DNA of 64,000 nucleotides from Herpetosiphon geysericola (GCF_001306135.1 NZ_LGKP01000005.1:1-64000); one strand, 5' to 3'; counted from the stretch's first letter, positions 27,163 through 36,647 are shown. Notes: a model not told the origin generated them from the sequence alone. Made by a program: numbers and translations.

Positions 27163-27297
27163 CGCGCTCCTATCTTTAAATCAGCTTATTCCTATGCCAA
27201 ATCGTAGTATTTTCTGCCTCTTTAAATACTCATCCAGCCCCAACATTGGATTGCCAGATTTCTAGTACAATAGTACCACCTGTGAAGGAGGTGGCGT

Positions 27298-27690
27298 ATG
27301 CTTGAACGACCTTGTTGGCAGTGCCAAACTGGCAATAACCTCGATCAAACTCATTGCGTTGGGTGTGGGGCCGATTTGACGCAACCAACCGCAACAACCA
27401 GCCTTGCAACTAAGGCTCCAACCAGCTTAACCTCGCGCCTGCGGCAATCGCCAATTTTGCGCAGCCCAGTGGCGAAGTCGGTGGCGCTTGGTTTAGCAGC
27501 CTTAGCGGTCGATCTTGGCTCGAATTTGTTGAGCAAGCGTCAAAAGCCTGACGTACAAACCACGGCCTTGGCAACTCGGCCTGCTGCTGCGCAGCGGGTG
27601 TTTTTGCGCCAGCGCGAGTGGCAAGAGTTTGATGAGCAGGGAACCTTGCGTCGCCATGTTGTGGAGCGTCTGATCATTCGCGATGAATAA
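27298..27690 (+). CDS. Zinc-ribbon protein, 130 aa
   Basis: The N-terminus carries two Cys pairs, CWQC and CVGC, forming a zinc ribbon, then a Thr/Ser-rich linker, a hydrophobic Ala/Leu segment around residues 60-80 that may be membrane-associated, and a basic tail. AAGGAGGTGG directly precedes the ATG. It overlaps the isopentenyl phosphate kinase gene by eight bases, so the two are co-translated; whether it has anything to do with isoprenoid synthesis is unknown. Confidence 0.75.
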   Translation: MLERPCWQCQTGNNLDQTHCVGCGADLTQPTATTSLATKAPTSLTSRLRQSPILRSPVAKSVALGLAALAVDLGSNLLSKRQKPDVQTTALATRPAAAQRVFLRQREWQEFDEQGTLRRHVVERLIIRDE

Positions 27691-28486
27691 GCCAATCTTT
27701 ATCAAACTTGGCGGCTCGATGTTGACCGATAAAACCAGCGCCGAGCGCTTGGTCGACCAAACGCTCAAGCAGGTTGTGACTGATCTAGCAACTTGGCGCC
27801 AGGCCCATCCTACCCAGCCGATTTTGCTTGGCCATGGTGGTGGCTCGTTTGGCCATTATTGGGCTGAACGCTATCACACGGCGCAAGGCATTATCGACGA
27901 CCAAAGCTGGTGGGGCGTGGCCCGGGTGGCCGATGCGATGGCGCGGCTCAATCGCGCGGTAGTCGGTGCATGTCTCGATGCTGAATTGCCGGCGATTGGC
28001 ATCCAGCCAATGGCCTCGGGCCTTGCTAAGGCTGGCGAAATTCAAGCGCTTGGTACGCAGCAGATCGCCAGCTTGCTGGCTGCGGGAACGATTCCAGTGG
28101 TCTATGGTGATGTTTTGCTCGATAGTGTTCAAGGCTGCACGATTGCGTCAACCGAACGGATTTTTAGTGCCTTGGTGGGCACGCTCCAACCAAGCCGAAT
28201 CATTTTACTTGGCGAACAGGCCGTCTACGATGCCGACCCCCGCCAAAACGCCGCTGCTCGACCGATTGCTTTGATTAATCGGACAAACTACGCTAGCATT
28301 ATTGCTCTGCTCGGTGGCTCGCATGGCGTTGATGTCACCGGAGGCATGCGCAATAAAGTTGAAGCAATGTGGCAATTAGTCCAACATGCACCACAGCTCG
28401 AAATTTGGATTTGTGGTCCTCAACAGTTGCACGCTGCGTTATCAGGACAATTAAACGGCCCTGGCACAATCATCAAGCTCGATTAA
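27683..28486 (+). CDS. Isopentenyl phosphate kinase
   Basis: A 267-aa amino-acid-kinase-fold enzyme that phosphorylates isopentenyl phosphate to isopentenyl diphosphate, the last step of the alternative mevalonate route known from archaea and some Chloroflexota. Motifs: KLGGS for ATP, GHGGGSFGH containing the catalytic-region His that distinguishes isopentenyl phosphate kinase from other members of the fold, the YGDVLLD segment, and DVTGGMRNKVE near the end. Starts inside the last codons of the zinc-ribbon gene. No mevalonate genes lie nearby in this window. Specificity from the His motif is strong but unproven. Confidence 0.9.
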   Translation: MNKPIFIKLGGSMLTDKTSAERLVDQTLKQVVTDLATWRQAHPTQPILLGHGGGSFGHYWAERYHTAQGIIDDQSWWGVARVADAMARLNRAVVGACLDAELPAIGIQPMASGLAKAGEIQALGTQQIASLLAAGTIPVVYGDVLLDSVQGCTIASTERIFSALVGTLQPSRIILLGEQAVYDADPRQNAAARPIALINRTNYASIIALLGGSHGVDVTGGMRNKVEAMWQLVQHAPQLEIWICGPQQLHAALSGQLNGPGTIIKLD

Positions 28487-28534
28487 TGCCCTGTGTGCTG
28501 ATCGCTATGATTTGCTATGCCCTTGGAGGTTTTT

Positions 28535-28999
28535 ATGCAACGGCTTAAATTATTCACATGGTGTCTGTTTTTATTGGTTGGCTGTGGCCAAATCGCGGTC
28601 GAACCCAAGCCAGCTCCACCAGAATCGATCACCAGTGATGATTATGATGTTGCGGTGGTAAGCGTCGATTTCGACCCTGCCTTGCAAGGTTCGCGCTTGC
28701 CAATTAGCGATAAATACGCGGTTTTGGTCGCTTTGGAAAATCGTGGCCTGCTAACCGCCTATAATGTTAAAGTTAATGCGCGGTTGCGCCGCACGAGTGA
28801 TGATATACTTATGCTAAGTGGTAGTAGAAGCGTCAATGAGTTGGCGCCTGGCCAAATTATCGTCGTGCGGATCGAGCCTGAGGGAGCGATACCAGCCAAT
28901 GCCGATGTGTATAGCCTAATTGTGCGCGCTGAACCACTTAGCCAAGAAACCCTTACCAGCAATAACACGCGCGAATTTACCATCCGCGTTGAGCCATAG
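28535..28999 (+). CDS. Lipoprotein with CARDB-like beta domain
   Basis: A 154-aa protein with a signal peptide ending in the lipobox LLVGC, so Cys is lipidated and the protein sits outside the membrane. The remainder resembles a CARDB/Ig-like fold (AVLVALENRG...TAYNVKVNARL). GGAGG precedes the ATG at 28535; an earlier in-frame ATG is poorly placed. It begins a cluster with two DUF881 proteins, likely co-transcribed and possibly in one envelope complex. Confidence 0.8.
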   Translation: MQRLKLFTWCLFLLVGCGQIAVEPKPAPPESITSDDYDVAVVSVDFDPALQGSRLPISDKYAVLVALENRGLLTAYNVKVNARLRRTSDDILMLSGSRSVNELAPGQIIVVRIEPEGAIPANADVYSLIVRAEPLSQETLTSNNTREFTIRVEP

Positions 29000-29015
29000 C
29001 CCTGCGGGAGCACCT

Positions 29016-29765
29016 ATGCGTCAACTATTACCCCAAAACCGTGCCATTTTGTCGCTGTTCGCTTTGCTTTTCGGCGGGTTGTTTGTCGGCATGCTCATGT
29101 CGGTCAAGCCCCAAGTGGCACTCTCAAGTAGTAGTAGTTCGCGCAATAGCTCAGCCAGCCTCAGCGTCGATCGCATCAGCACGCTGCGCGAGCATCAGCA
29201 AGAATTAAATGCTGAGCTTAGCCGCTTACGCGATGAACAAGCAGATTTGCAAAAGCAGTCGACCTCTAGCCAAAGTAACTTCGAGGAAATTCGCACCCAA
29301 ATCGATCAGCAACAACAACTAGCGGCCCTAGTTGCCATGCGCGGGCCTGGGGTTGTCGTCACGCTCAACGATAGTAACGCCAACTCGTTGCCCGATGAGG
29401 TTGCTGACGTGAATCGCTATATCATTCATCAGCAACAGCTCGTCACCTTGGTTGGCGTGCTCTGGAGCAATGGCGCAGAAGCAATTGCAATCAACGATCA
29501 ACGGATCACTGATCAAACTTCAATTTACTGTGTTGGCTCAACAATTCTGATCAATCAAGAGTTGATGGCTCCGCCATTTACGATTCGGGCCATTGGCGAC
29601 CCCACCAGCTTGGCCAATGCAGCCAGCAATTCTTCATTGCTCACCGATTTGTGGAGCCGCCAGCGCGAATATGGGATTGGGGTGGATGTTAAACAAAAAG
29701 CCCAAGTCCAAGTGCCTGCCTACACTGGCCCCTTGGCCAACCGCCATATGGAGGTTGCGCCATGA
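29016..29765 (+). CDS. DUF881-family envelope protein (first of pair)
   Basis: A 249-aa protein: one N-terminal transmembrane helix (about 14-32), a Gln/Glu-rich coiled coil, then the DUF881 domain (RGPGVVVTLND, VDVNRYIIH-like, GAEAIAIND, APPFTIRAIGDP). Members often sit near cell-division genes in other bacteria and are thought to act at the envelope, but no enzyme activity is known. GGGAG sits five bases before the ATG. A longer open frame upstream overlaps the lipoprotein gene and is not used. Its stop overlaps the second DUF881 gene by four bases. Confidence 0.85.
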   Translation: MRQLLPQNRAILSLFALLFGGLFVGMLMSVKPQVALSSSSSSRNSSASLSVDRISTLREHQQELNAELSRLRDEQADLQKQSTSSQSNFEEIRTQIDQQQQLAALVAMRGPGVVVTLNDSNANSLPDEVADVNRYIIHQQQLVTLVGVLWSNGAEAIAINDQRITDQTSIYCVGSTILINQELMAPPFTIRAIGDPTSLANAASNSSLLTDLWSRQREYGIGVDVKQKAQVQVPAYTGPLANRHMEVAP

Positions 29766-30469
29766 AGTCGTTGCGAATTCGGCGCGGCATCTTGCGCCAA
29801 AGCCTGCTGACCTTGATGTGTATGTTGATTGGTTTTGCCGTTGTAACCCAACTCCGTACCTATGAAAATATTGCCAACGATGTGGTGAAGCTTTCGCCTG
29901 AGCAACGCGCCGAATTGATGATTAGCCTGATCGACCGCAATGCAGCGACCGAGCGCGAAATCAATGGCTTGCGCCAACAAAACGACGAGTATCGCCGCAC
30001 TCAATCGAATGGCACAAGCACGCTCGATCAATTGGCTGGCGATTTAAATCGCTATAAATTGCATACTGGCGCGGTGCAAGTCCAAGGCGCTGGGGTCACG
30101 ATTACAATTAATTATCCCTTGCGCGCTGCCGATGTGATTGCCTTGACCAACGAAGTGCGCAATGCAAGCGCTGAAGCAATTGCCATCAACGGACGGCGAA
30201 TTATTGCCCGCACTCGGATCGAAGAAGATGATAACGCCGAATTGTATATTGATGGCGAAATTCAGCACGCACCCTACACGATTCAAGCGATTGGCGATAA
30301 AGAAACCTTGATGGGCGCATTAAATCGGGTTGGTGGCCTGATTCGGATTTGGAATGAGATCGACGGCGTTGATATTATGATCGAGCAAACCAACGTGATT
30401 ACGATGCCGCGCGTCAGTAACCTGCCTGAATTTCGCTATGCCCAACCAGCACCCAAAGACGGTCAATAG
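29762..30469 (+). CDS. DUF881-family envelope protein (second of pair)
   Basis: A 235-aa relative of the preceding protein: transmembrane helix about 12-30, coiled coil 45-85, DUF881 domain (VQGAGVTITINYP, AEAIAINGRRI, APYTIQAIGDKE). The ATGA overlap with the first gene means coupled translation, and the pair could form a heteromer through the coiled coils. Confidence 0.85.
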   Translation: MKSLRIRRGILRQSLLTLMCMLIGFAVVTQLRTYENIANDVVKLSPEQRAELMISLIDRNAATEREINGLRQQNDEYRRTQSNGTSTLDQLAGDLNRYKLHTGAVQVQGAGVTITINYPLRAADVIALTNEVRNASAEAIAINGRRIIARTRIEEDDNAELYIDGEIQHAPYTIQAIGDKETLMGALNRVGGLIRIWNEIDGVDIMIEQTNVITMPRVSNLPEFRYAQPAPKDGQ

Positions 30470-30563
30470 TTGGGCCATTTTGGGCCAAAATAGGCTGCCA
30501 TAGCCGCACATCCTTTGGTACAATAGTGCAAACATCATTGCACATCAAAGGAGATCGTTCGGA

Positions 30564-31721
30564 ATGGTTCACCAAGCACAGGTCGTCATTATTGGGGCAG
30601 GCATCATTGGGGCTTCCGTTGCCTACCATCTTGCTGCGCGGGGCTGTACCGAGGTAGTGGTGTTAGAAAAAGAGGCGGTTGAGGTTACTGGCTCAACTGC
30701 TCGTTCTGCGGCTGGGGTTCGCCATCAGTTCTCATCACGCACCAATATCTTACTTTCCCAATATAGTATCGAACGCTACAAACATTTTACCGAAGAAATT
30801 GGCGGCCATGCCGAATTGCATCAACATGGCTATCTCTTTTTGTTTAATGATCAGGCAGCATGGCAAGCCTATCAAGCAGTGATCGAGTTGCAACTCAGCC
30901 TCAATGTGCCCGTCGAGGTGCTTACACCAGAACAGGCGGCTGGCTACATTCCCGAATTAAACATTAGCGATCTTGTTGGCGCAACCTATTGCGCTGAAGA
31001 TGGCTTTGTCGATCCGCATGGAATTGCCATGGGCTACTTGAACAAGGCCCGCGCCTTGGGCGTGAAGGTGCTTCGCGACGCACCAGCGCTTGGCTTTGAA
31101 TTTGCCGATGATCAGGTCGTGGCGGTGCAAACTCCGCAAGGCACCATTCGCTGCAACTATGTGGTCAATGCTGCTGGCCCGTATGCTGGCGAAGTTGGCA
31201 AAACCGCTGGCTTTGAGATTCCAATCAAGCCCTATCGCCGCTGTATCTACGTTTCCGATCCATTTCCTGCCTTGCCCAAAGATATTCCTTTGACGATTGA
31301 TGTTGGCACAGGTGCCTACATTCGCAAAGAGCAAGATACGGTTTTGATGGGGTTGAGCAATCATAACGAGCCATCATCGCACGATACCACCGTCGATTGG
31401 GATTGGCTGGATACGGTCTTGGAAGCAATGCTCAATCGCTTTCCAATTTTGGAGCGCGCTGGCCTCTCTGAGCGTCAATCGTGGGCTGGCTCGTATGAAA
31501 TTACGCCCGACCACCTGCCAATTCTTGGGCGCATGCCCAATTGCCCCAACTGGCTGAATGCCGCCGGATTTAGCGGCCATGGCGTGATGCATGCGCCTGC
31601 AACGGGCTTGCTGATTGCCGAAGAAATTCTTGATGGCCGCGCTCACTCAATTGCAATTGACGAGCTGCGGATCGAACGCTTTGCTGCTGGCGAATTGCAC
31701 GCCGAACGCAATGTGATCTAG
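30564..31721 (+). CDS. FAD-dependent amine/amino-acid oxidoreductase (DAO family)
   Basis: A 385-aa protein of the DadA/SoxB-like group. N-terminal GAGIIGASVAYHLAARG binds FAD; GSTARSAAGVRHQF is the covalent-or-tight flavin region of sarcosine oxidase-like enzymes; GFSGHGVMHAPATG at the end is the C-terminal FAD motif. The substrate is probably a secondary amine or amino acid. AAAGGAG precedes the ATG, and GGTACAATAG at 30518-30527 is a likely -10 region. Followed by a hairpin at 31731. Confidence 0.85.
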   Translation: MVHQAQVVIIGAGIIGASVAYHLAARGCTEVVVLEKEAVEVTGSTARSAAGVRHQFSSRTNILLSQYSIERYKHFTEEIGGHAELHQHGYLFLFNDQAAWQAYQAVIELQLSLNVPVEVLTPEQAAGYIPELNISDLVGATYCAEDGFVDPHGIAMGYLNKARALGVKVLRDAPALGFEFADDQVVAVQTPQGTIRCNYVVNAAGPYAGEVGKTAGFEIPIKPYRRCIYVSDPFPALPKDIPLTIDVGTGAYIRKEQDTVLMGLSNHNEPSSHDTTVDWDWLDTVLEAMLNRFPILERAGLSERQSWAGSYEITPDHLPILGRMPNCPNWLNAAGFSGHGVMHAPATGLLIAEEILDGRAHSIAIDELRIERFAAGELHAERNVI

Positions 31722-31730
31722 GGCTGTTTT

Positions 31731-31767
31731 CAAGCCTGCGTCGTGCGTAGCAAGCGGCGCAGGCTTG
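31731..31767 (+). terminator. Hairpin after FAD oxidoreductase
   Basis: CAAGCCTGCG and CGCAGGCTTG form a perfect 10-bp stem with a 17-nt loop, downstream of the gene ending at 31721. No T tract follows, so it could be a terminator of the intrinsic-poor type or a regulatory hairpin in front of the ATPase gene at 31789. Confidence 0.55.
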
Positions 31768-31788
31768 CTGGAGTGGTGAGCAACGCCT

Positions 31789-32685
31789 ATGCAGAGCATC
31801 GACAAACTTTTTGTAAACCGCGAAAAACAAACTGCTGGCTTTATTAAAATGCTCCAAGGCCAAACTCCTAAACGAATTATGCTGATCGAGGCCAGCGGGG
31901 GCTTGGGCAAATCGTGGACTGTCGAATTTATGCGGGTTGAATGCCAACGGCGGGGCATTCCGAATACTGAAATTGATTTTGCCGATAGTATCGTCTTTGA
32001 TTTTTTGGCCCTGTTGCGGCGGGCGCGCGATGGCTTCGGGATTGCAGCCTTCAATCTGTTTACCCAAGCAATTAACGAGGTAACCCAGCCAACCGTGCGG
32101 ATTGAAACTGGAGCTGCTAATACCAATGCAATTAATAATTTGCTTGGCCAAAGTAACACTTTCTCCGGCTCGAATGTCAATGTTGGCGAAGTTATTGCTG
32201 GCAATGTGATCAAAGATAATTCGTTTGTGATTAATGCAGATAATGCTGTGGTGCGCCAAGCCTTGCAAGATCGTTTGAGCGGGGCTTTTTTTGCATGTTT
32301 GGCAAGCTTGACCAGCCAAGGCCCACTCTGTTTTTTCTTCGATACCTACGATAAAGTCACTGTTGAAGCGGAAGCGTGGCTGATGGGCCATTTGCTGCCG
32401 CAAATTCGCGATGGCTTGATTACCAATGTGGTTGTGGTGATCGCTGGCCGCTCAGTGCCTAAACTCGATAATCAATGGGATCATTTGATTGCCCGAACTG
32501 GCTTAGATTTATTATCCGAGCCGCATGTGAAGGAATATTTGGTGCAGCGCCGTGGCCTCAATGATGATCCGAATGTGATCAAAGCTTTGTTTCAAGGCAG
32601 CACTGGCCAACCTCAATTGCTCGCGATGTTGGCCGATAACATTCTGCGATCGCAAGCGAGCGGAGGCGATGATGACTGGCTCTGA
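31789..32685 (+). CDS. P-loop (STAND-like) ATPase, first gene of a two-gene system
   Basis: A 298-aa NTPase. Walker A is GGLGKS at 37-42 and Walker B is LCFFFDTYD (about 183-191). Between them lies an Asn/Val/Gly-rich insert with SGSNVNVG and GNVIKDNSF (about 105-150), of the kind found as beta-strand repeats in effector-associated NTPases. The ATPase stops where a STAND protein would usually continue into a winged helix; that part is found instead at the start of the next gene, which overlaps by 17 bp. So the two genes together look like one split signal-transduction ATPase. Function not known; the domain type suggests stress or phage sensing. Confidence 0.7.
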   Translation: MQSIDKLFVNREKQTAGFIKMLQGQTPKRIMLIEASGGLGKSWTVEFMRVECQRRGIPNTEIDFADSIVFDFLALLRRARDGFGIAAFNLFTQAINEVTQPTVRIETGAANTNAINNLLGQSNTFSGSNVNVGEVIAGNVIKDNSFVINADNAVVRQALQDRLSGAFFACLASLTSQGPLCFFFDTYDKVTVEAEAWLMGHLLPQIRDGLITNVVVVIAGRSVPKLDNQWDHLIARTGLDLLSEPHVKEYLVQRRGLNDDPNVIKALFQGSTGQPQLLAMLADNILRSQASGGDDDWL

Positions 32686-35600
32686 ACCCCATCAATGCCC
32701 CAGTTGCGAACAGCTTTTGCGGCCAACCAGCCTGTTTTGTCCGCGCTGTGGCACGCCGATTATGCCGACGGTCAGCAATGCGCTGCAACTCTCGATCACC
32801 CAAATTCTGGCCAGTATGAAGCCCGGACAAGCAGAAGTGATGCGCCGCTGTGCGATTCCACGCTGGTTTGATGCAGAAATTTTGGCGGTGTTGCGTGAAC
32901 GCGATGATGGCAATAATGCCAATATTTTGCAACAAGTAGCTGAATATAGTTTTGTGCGCCAAATTGGCGAGGGCCGCTATGCCTTTATCGACGATGTGCG
33001 CAACTATTTGCTTGGCGATTGGCGCTTGCGTCCCGATGAATTGCGCCGCATCCATGAGCGTTTGTATACCTATTTCGAGCGGCGTATGGGTTCGACGATG
33101 GTTGAAAATCGGGCGACATGGCTGCGCGAAATTGTATCCTATGATTTGCTGCTGGCCTCGACCAGCAGTGTGAGCCAAGCAAAACTTGCTGATGAGCTAA
33201 CCCAACCAGCCAGCACTGATCCCGATGTGCTGACCCAAGCAATGACCAAGGTTGAACGTGCACTCTTGCGCTTTCGCAATTTGTTCGATGCGGCCTTTAA
33301 TGCCCATCGTATGGCCGAAGCTGAGGCTATTTTGCTGGCTGCCGAGGAGCAAAGCAATATTCTCGTGCCCTTGGTGCGCGATTGGCTGCTCTATTATCGT
33401 GGCAAGATGAATTTTGCCATGGTGCGGCTCGACGAGGCGATTGAATGTTTTGAAATTTTGTTAAAGCGCGATGATCTTGACCCTGAGTTGTATGTGTTGC
33501 TGGCTAATAGCTTGGGCGATGTGCAGGTTGAGGCTGGGCAGTGGTCGGCCTCGATTTTATCGTATCAAAAGGCCTTGGCAACGCCAAAAATTGAGCTAGC
33601 CCAGCAGGCTGAGGCCCACCTTGGGATTGCTGATGCCTACAATGAAATTGCGGTCAGCGCTGGTGGTTGGCATCAACCGCAGATTCAGAAATATCCGATT
33701 GCGCGCGCTTTTGCCAAGGTTTTTCAATCGATTGCAATTATTCCGATGTTTCTTTTGGTCAGCATTTTGCGCCGTTTGGGGGCAGCAGTGCCCAAACCGT
33801 TGATTTTGCTACGCTACCAAAATTGGCTGCTGGCGCGGATTTTTCGGGCCTCGCGCGAACAAACCATGGCCGCCTATCGAATCTTTCGCCAACAAAACGA
33901 TCAAATGAATCTGATTCGCTGCGAGATGCGCTTAATCGATATTGATGTGCTGTTTGGTAGCGTCGATGAGGCCATTGAATTGGCCAAGCAGAGCCTCGAA
34001 CGGCCTGGTTGCGAAGAGCCATATCGCAAAGCGCGAGTGCAAGTGACGTTGGCACGGGCATTAATCGCCAAACGCGATTTTGCTCAGGCAATCGATATGC
34101 TCAATCAGGCCTTGACCGTGTTTCGGGCGGTTGATGATGGGCGTTGGGAAGCTCGGGTGCTGACGACGCTTGGCCGCGCCTTGCAGGAATCTGGCCAAAC
34201 TGAAGCTGCCCTCAAAACCTATCAGGCAGGGCTAGTGCGGGCGCGGGGTATTGGCTCGGTGCTAAGTCGCGAACGTATTTTATACGAGCTACGTACTTGG
34301 CGTCGCTCGGAATTAACCTACCCCACCGAAATTAGCACAATCTTGCGCGATGAGCCAACCCAACGCTTTGTGGCGCGCTTTCCACGCTTTCTGCTGCCCT
34401 ATTTGCAAGTTGGTCAAACTTTGCTGATTCCCTTGATTTTGGTTTTTGCGGCGATTGTTGCGCCGACGGTTGGCAATCAAACGATTGTCCAAGCAAGCAA
34501 TAATTTGGTCTTGCCTGCTGCTGATGTGTATATTTTTCCTTGGTATCGGCTGATTATCTCGCCGTTGATTATGCTGGTGGCGACGGGCGTTGGCTATAGC
34601 GTGTTGGGCTTGATTGTGCTCTGGTATATGCCAATGACTCAGTTGCGCAATAATCAGCCAACCGTGCACACCCTCACGCCCGATGAGTTGATTCATTACG
34701 ATTCGTCTGGTCATGAATCGCATCGGATTAAGTGGGCTGACGTGACCGAAATTATTACCGCTGATCGGCGGGTTTGGAAACGCCCGTTGATGGTGTTTTC
34801 GCGAAGTTTTGTGCGCTCGACCATGCAGCCGTTGCTGCGGGTTGATGGCATTACGGGCTGGTACAACAGCGTTATCTATTTGATTGAGAAACGTGCGCGG
34901 GAAGCTGGGGCGCAAATGAGCTATCTAAGCGCCAATATTAGCTTGTTGCGTAGCGCTTGGGGCGGGGTGATTGGGCTTGGCACGCTGTTGTTGAGCCTGA
35001 TCATTGCCAGCGTTAATGGCTGGATTCCGAATCTGGCAGAATTTTTGCCAGCAACCTTCTATGCAATTCTTCAATTGGTTGGCTTTAGCGGGATTTTGCT
35101 GATTGGCCCAACCATCTTCTGGACGGTAATTCGCCCTTTACGCCTAGATAATGAATTTGCCTTGGATGAGCGTTTGCCAAGTTTGGCAGCGATGATTGGC
35201 TTTATCGTGATGGTGCTATTTATCATCACCGATGGCGCGATTGTGCGGGTGCCAATTTTCAGCGTTTCGTTGTTTATCGCTGGAGTTTATGTCTTTAGCG
35301 AGGGCATTTATCAGCTTGGGGTGCGGCGCGGCAAGGATCGGCGCTGGCGCACAGGGGTAACGATTGTTGGTTTTGGTTTGTTGCTTGGGGCAATGCTGAT
35401 TGTGCGCGAAACGGTGTGGCGCGAGTTTTATCATGCTCGTTCGTATGCCTATGCCATTCAGGGCAATGGTGCGGCTGCGGCTGATGATCGCTTGCGCGAA
35501 GTGGCGCAAACATCATTGCTGTTTGAGCGGCCTATGGTTATAGAAGAAGCAGTGCTGGCTAGCCAAAACAGCGATTGGGAGCAAGCAGACCAGCAATATA

Positions 35601-35950
35601 CGGCGATTGTTAATAACCGCGGATACGATGCGCGAACGCAGGCCTTGGCCTACCACAACTGGGCCTTAACCGAGCTTGCGCGCTGTAAAAAAAATAGCTG
35701 TAGCGAAGCAGAATTGGCGCGGATTGCCCAGTTTGAGGCCACAGCGATTGAATTAATTGATCAAGCGATCACCCAGCACAATGCCAATCCCGAAGAGCGG
35801 GCGGTATTGCTTGAGGCCCAAGGCACGGCTTATATCGAGGTTGGCCAAATTCCGGCAGCGATTCAGAAATTAACCGAAGCCTTGGCCAGCACCAGCGAAC
35901 CCCAAGCCCAACAACGCATTCGCGAGCTGTTGAATTCGCTGCAACGCTAA
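32669..35950 (+). CDS. Zinc-ribbon, winged-helix, TPR and membrane sensor protein
   Basis: A 1093-aa protein. Zinc ribbon: C10, C13, C24, C27. Then a helical region resembling a winged-helix domain that follows STAND ATPases (AEVMRRCAIPRWF onward), TPR-like repeats (about 210-550), six or more transmembrane helices (about 570-930) with a pleckstrin-like middle stretch (HTLTPDELIHYD...), and C-terminal TPRs (about 960-1090). GGAGG lies just upstream; the second of two adjacent ATGs (32672) is better spaced. It overlaps the ATPase gene, so they are coupled. I recognise no published family with this architecture. Confidence 0.75.
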   Translation: MMTGSEPHQCPSCEQLLRPTSLFCPRCGTPIMPTVSNALQLSITQILASMKPGQAEVMRRCAIPRWFDAEILAVLRERDDGNNANILQQVAEYSFVRQIGEGRYAFIDDVRNYLLGDWRLRPDELRRIHERLYTYFERRMGSTMVENRATWLREIVSYDLLLASTSSVSQAKLADELTQPASTDPDVLTQAMTKVERALLRFRNLFDAAFNAHRMAEAEAILLAAEEQSNILVPLVRDWLLYYRGKMNFAMVRLDEAIECFEILLKRDDLDPELYVLLANSLGDVQVEAGQWSASILSYQKALATPKIELAQQAEAHLGIADAYNEIAVSAGGWHQPQIQKYPIARAFAKVFQSIAIIPMFLLVSILRRLGAAVPKPLILLRYQNWLLARIFRASREQTMAAYRIFRQQNDQMNLIRCEMRLIDIDVLFGSVDEAIELAKQSLERPGCEEPYRKARVQVTLARALIAKRDFAQAIDMLNQALTVFRAVDDGRWEARVLTTLGRALQESGQTEAALKTYQAGLVRARGIGSVLSRERILYELRTWRRSELTYPTEISTILRDEPTQRFVARFPRFLLPYLQVGQTLLIPLILVFAAIVAPTVGNQTIVQASNNLVLPAADVYIFPWYRLIISPLIMLVATGVGYSVLGLIVLWYMPMTQLRNNQPTVHTLTPDELIHYDSSGHESHRIKWADVTEIITADRRVWKRPLMVFSRSFVRSTMQPLLRVDGITGWYNSVIYLIEKRAREAGAQMSYLSANISLLRSAWGGVIGLGTLLLSLIIASVNGWIPNLAEFLPATFYAILQLVGFSGILLIGPTIFWTVIRPLRLDNEFALDERLPSLAAMIGFIVMVLFIITDGAIVRVPIFSVSLFIAGVYVFSEGIYQLGVRRGKDRRWRTGVTIVGFGLLLGAMLIVRETVWREFYHARSYAYAIQGNGAAAADDRLREVAQTSLLFERPMVIEEAVLASQNSDWEQADQQYTAIVNNRGYDARTQALAYHNWALTELARCKKNSCSEAELARIAQFEATAIELIDQAITQHNANPEERAVLLEAQGTAYIEVGQIPAAIQKLTEALASTSEPQAQQRIRELLNSLQR

Positions 35951-35951
35951 A

Positions 35952-36647
35952 TTACTCAATTGCCAAGCGATAGCCAACCCCAGGCTCGGTTAATAGATAG
36001 CGTGGGCGAGCAGCATCAGCTTCAAGTTTATGCCGCAATTGGCCCATATACACCCGTAAATAGTGGTTTTCTTCGGTGTAGGCTGGCCCCCAAACCTCGC
36101 GCAAAAGCTGGCGATGGGTCAGCACTTTGCCTGCATGTTGCACCAACGTGGTTAATAATTTATATTCGTTGGGCGTGAGATGCACTTCTTCTTCAGCCAC
36201 AAACACTTGGCGCCGCACCAAATCGACGCGCAAGCTACCAACCTGAAAGCTTGGATCGCTTTTTTCGCCAGTTTGGTGGTGCAGATGACGCAAGGCAACC
36301 CGCAAGCGTGCCAGCAATTCGCCCATGCCAAAGGGCTTGGTCAGGTAATCGTCGGCTCCTGCATCGAGGGCGGCAATTTTATCGTCCTCGCGCCCGCGCG
36401 CTGAGAGCACAATAATCGGCGTATTCGTCCATTCGCGCAAGCGCTTGGTCACCTGTAAGCCATCCATGTCGGGCAGGCCCAAATCTAAAATGATGATTGC
36501 TGGGCGTTGCATGGCCGCCTGTAATAAGCCATCCTCGCCATTTTCAGCCTCGATCAGCGCATAGCCATGGCTTGGCAGCGAGGCCCGCAGAAAACGCCGA
36601 ATTGGCGCTTCATCTTCAATTACTAAAACACTGATGGCATTTGACAT
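35952..36647 (-). CDS. kdpE: OmpR/KdpE-type response regulator
   Basis: A 231-aa two-domain regulator: receiver with acceptor Asp55 (LDLGLPDMDG), Thr/Ser switch and Lys in DYLTKPFG, then an OmpR-type winged helix (LTPNEYKLLTTLVQHAGKVL, HRQLLREVWG, and MGQLRHKLEADAARPRYL). It sits five bases downstream of the KdpD-like kinase. The receiver plus partner argue for KdpE, which drives kdpFABC when K+ is low; the kdp operon lies 13 kb upstream in this window. It binds direct repeats, and a candidate site is at 22821-22869. Confidence 0.88.
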   Translation of the reverse strand: MSNAISVLVIEDEAPIRRFLRASLPSHGYALIEAENGEDGLLQAAMQRPAIIILDLGLPDMDGLQVTKRLREWTNTPIIVLSARGREDDKIAALDAGADDYLTKPFGMGELLARLRVALRHLHHQTGEKSDPSFQVGSLRVDLVRRQVFVAEEEVHLTPNEYKLLTTLVQHAGKVLTHRQLLREVWGPAYTEENHYLRVYMGQLRHKLEADAARPRYLLTEPGVGYRLAIE

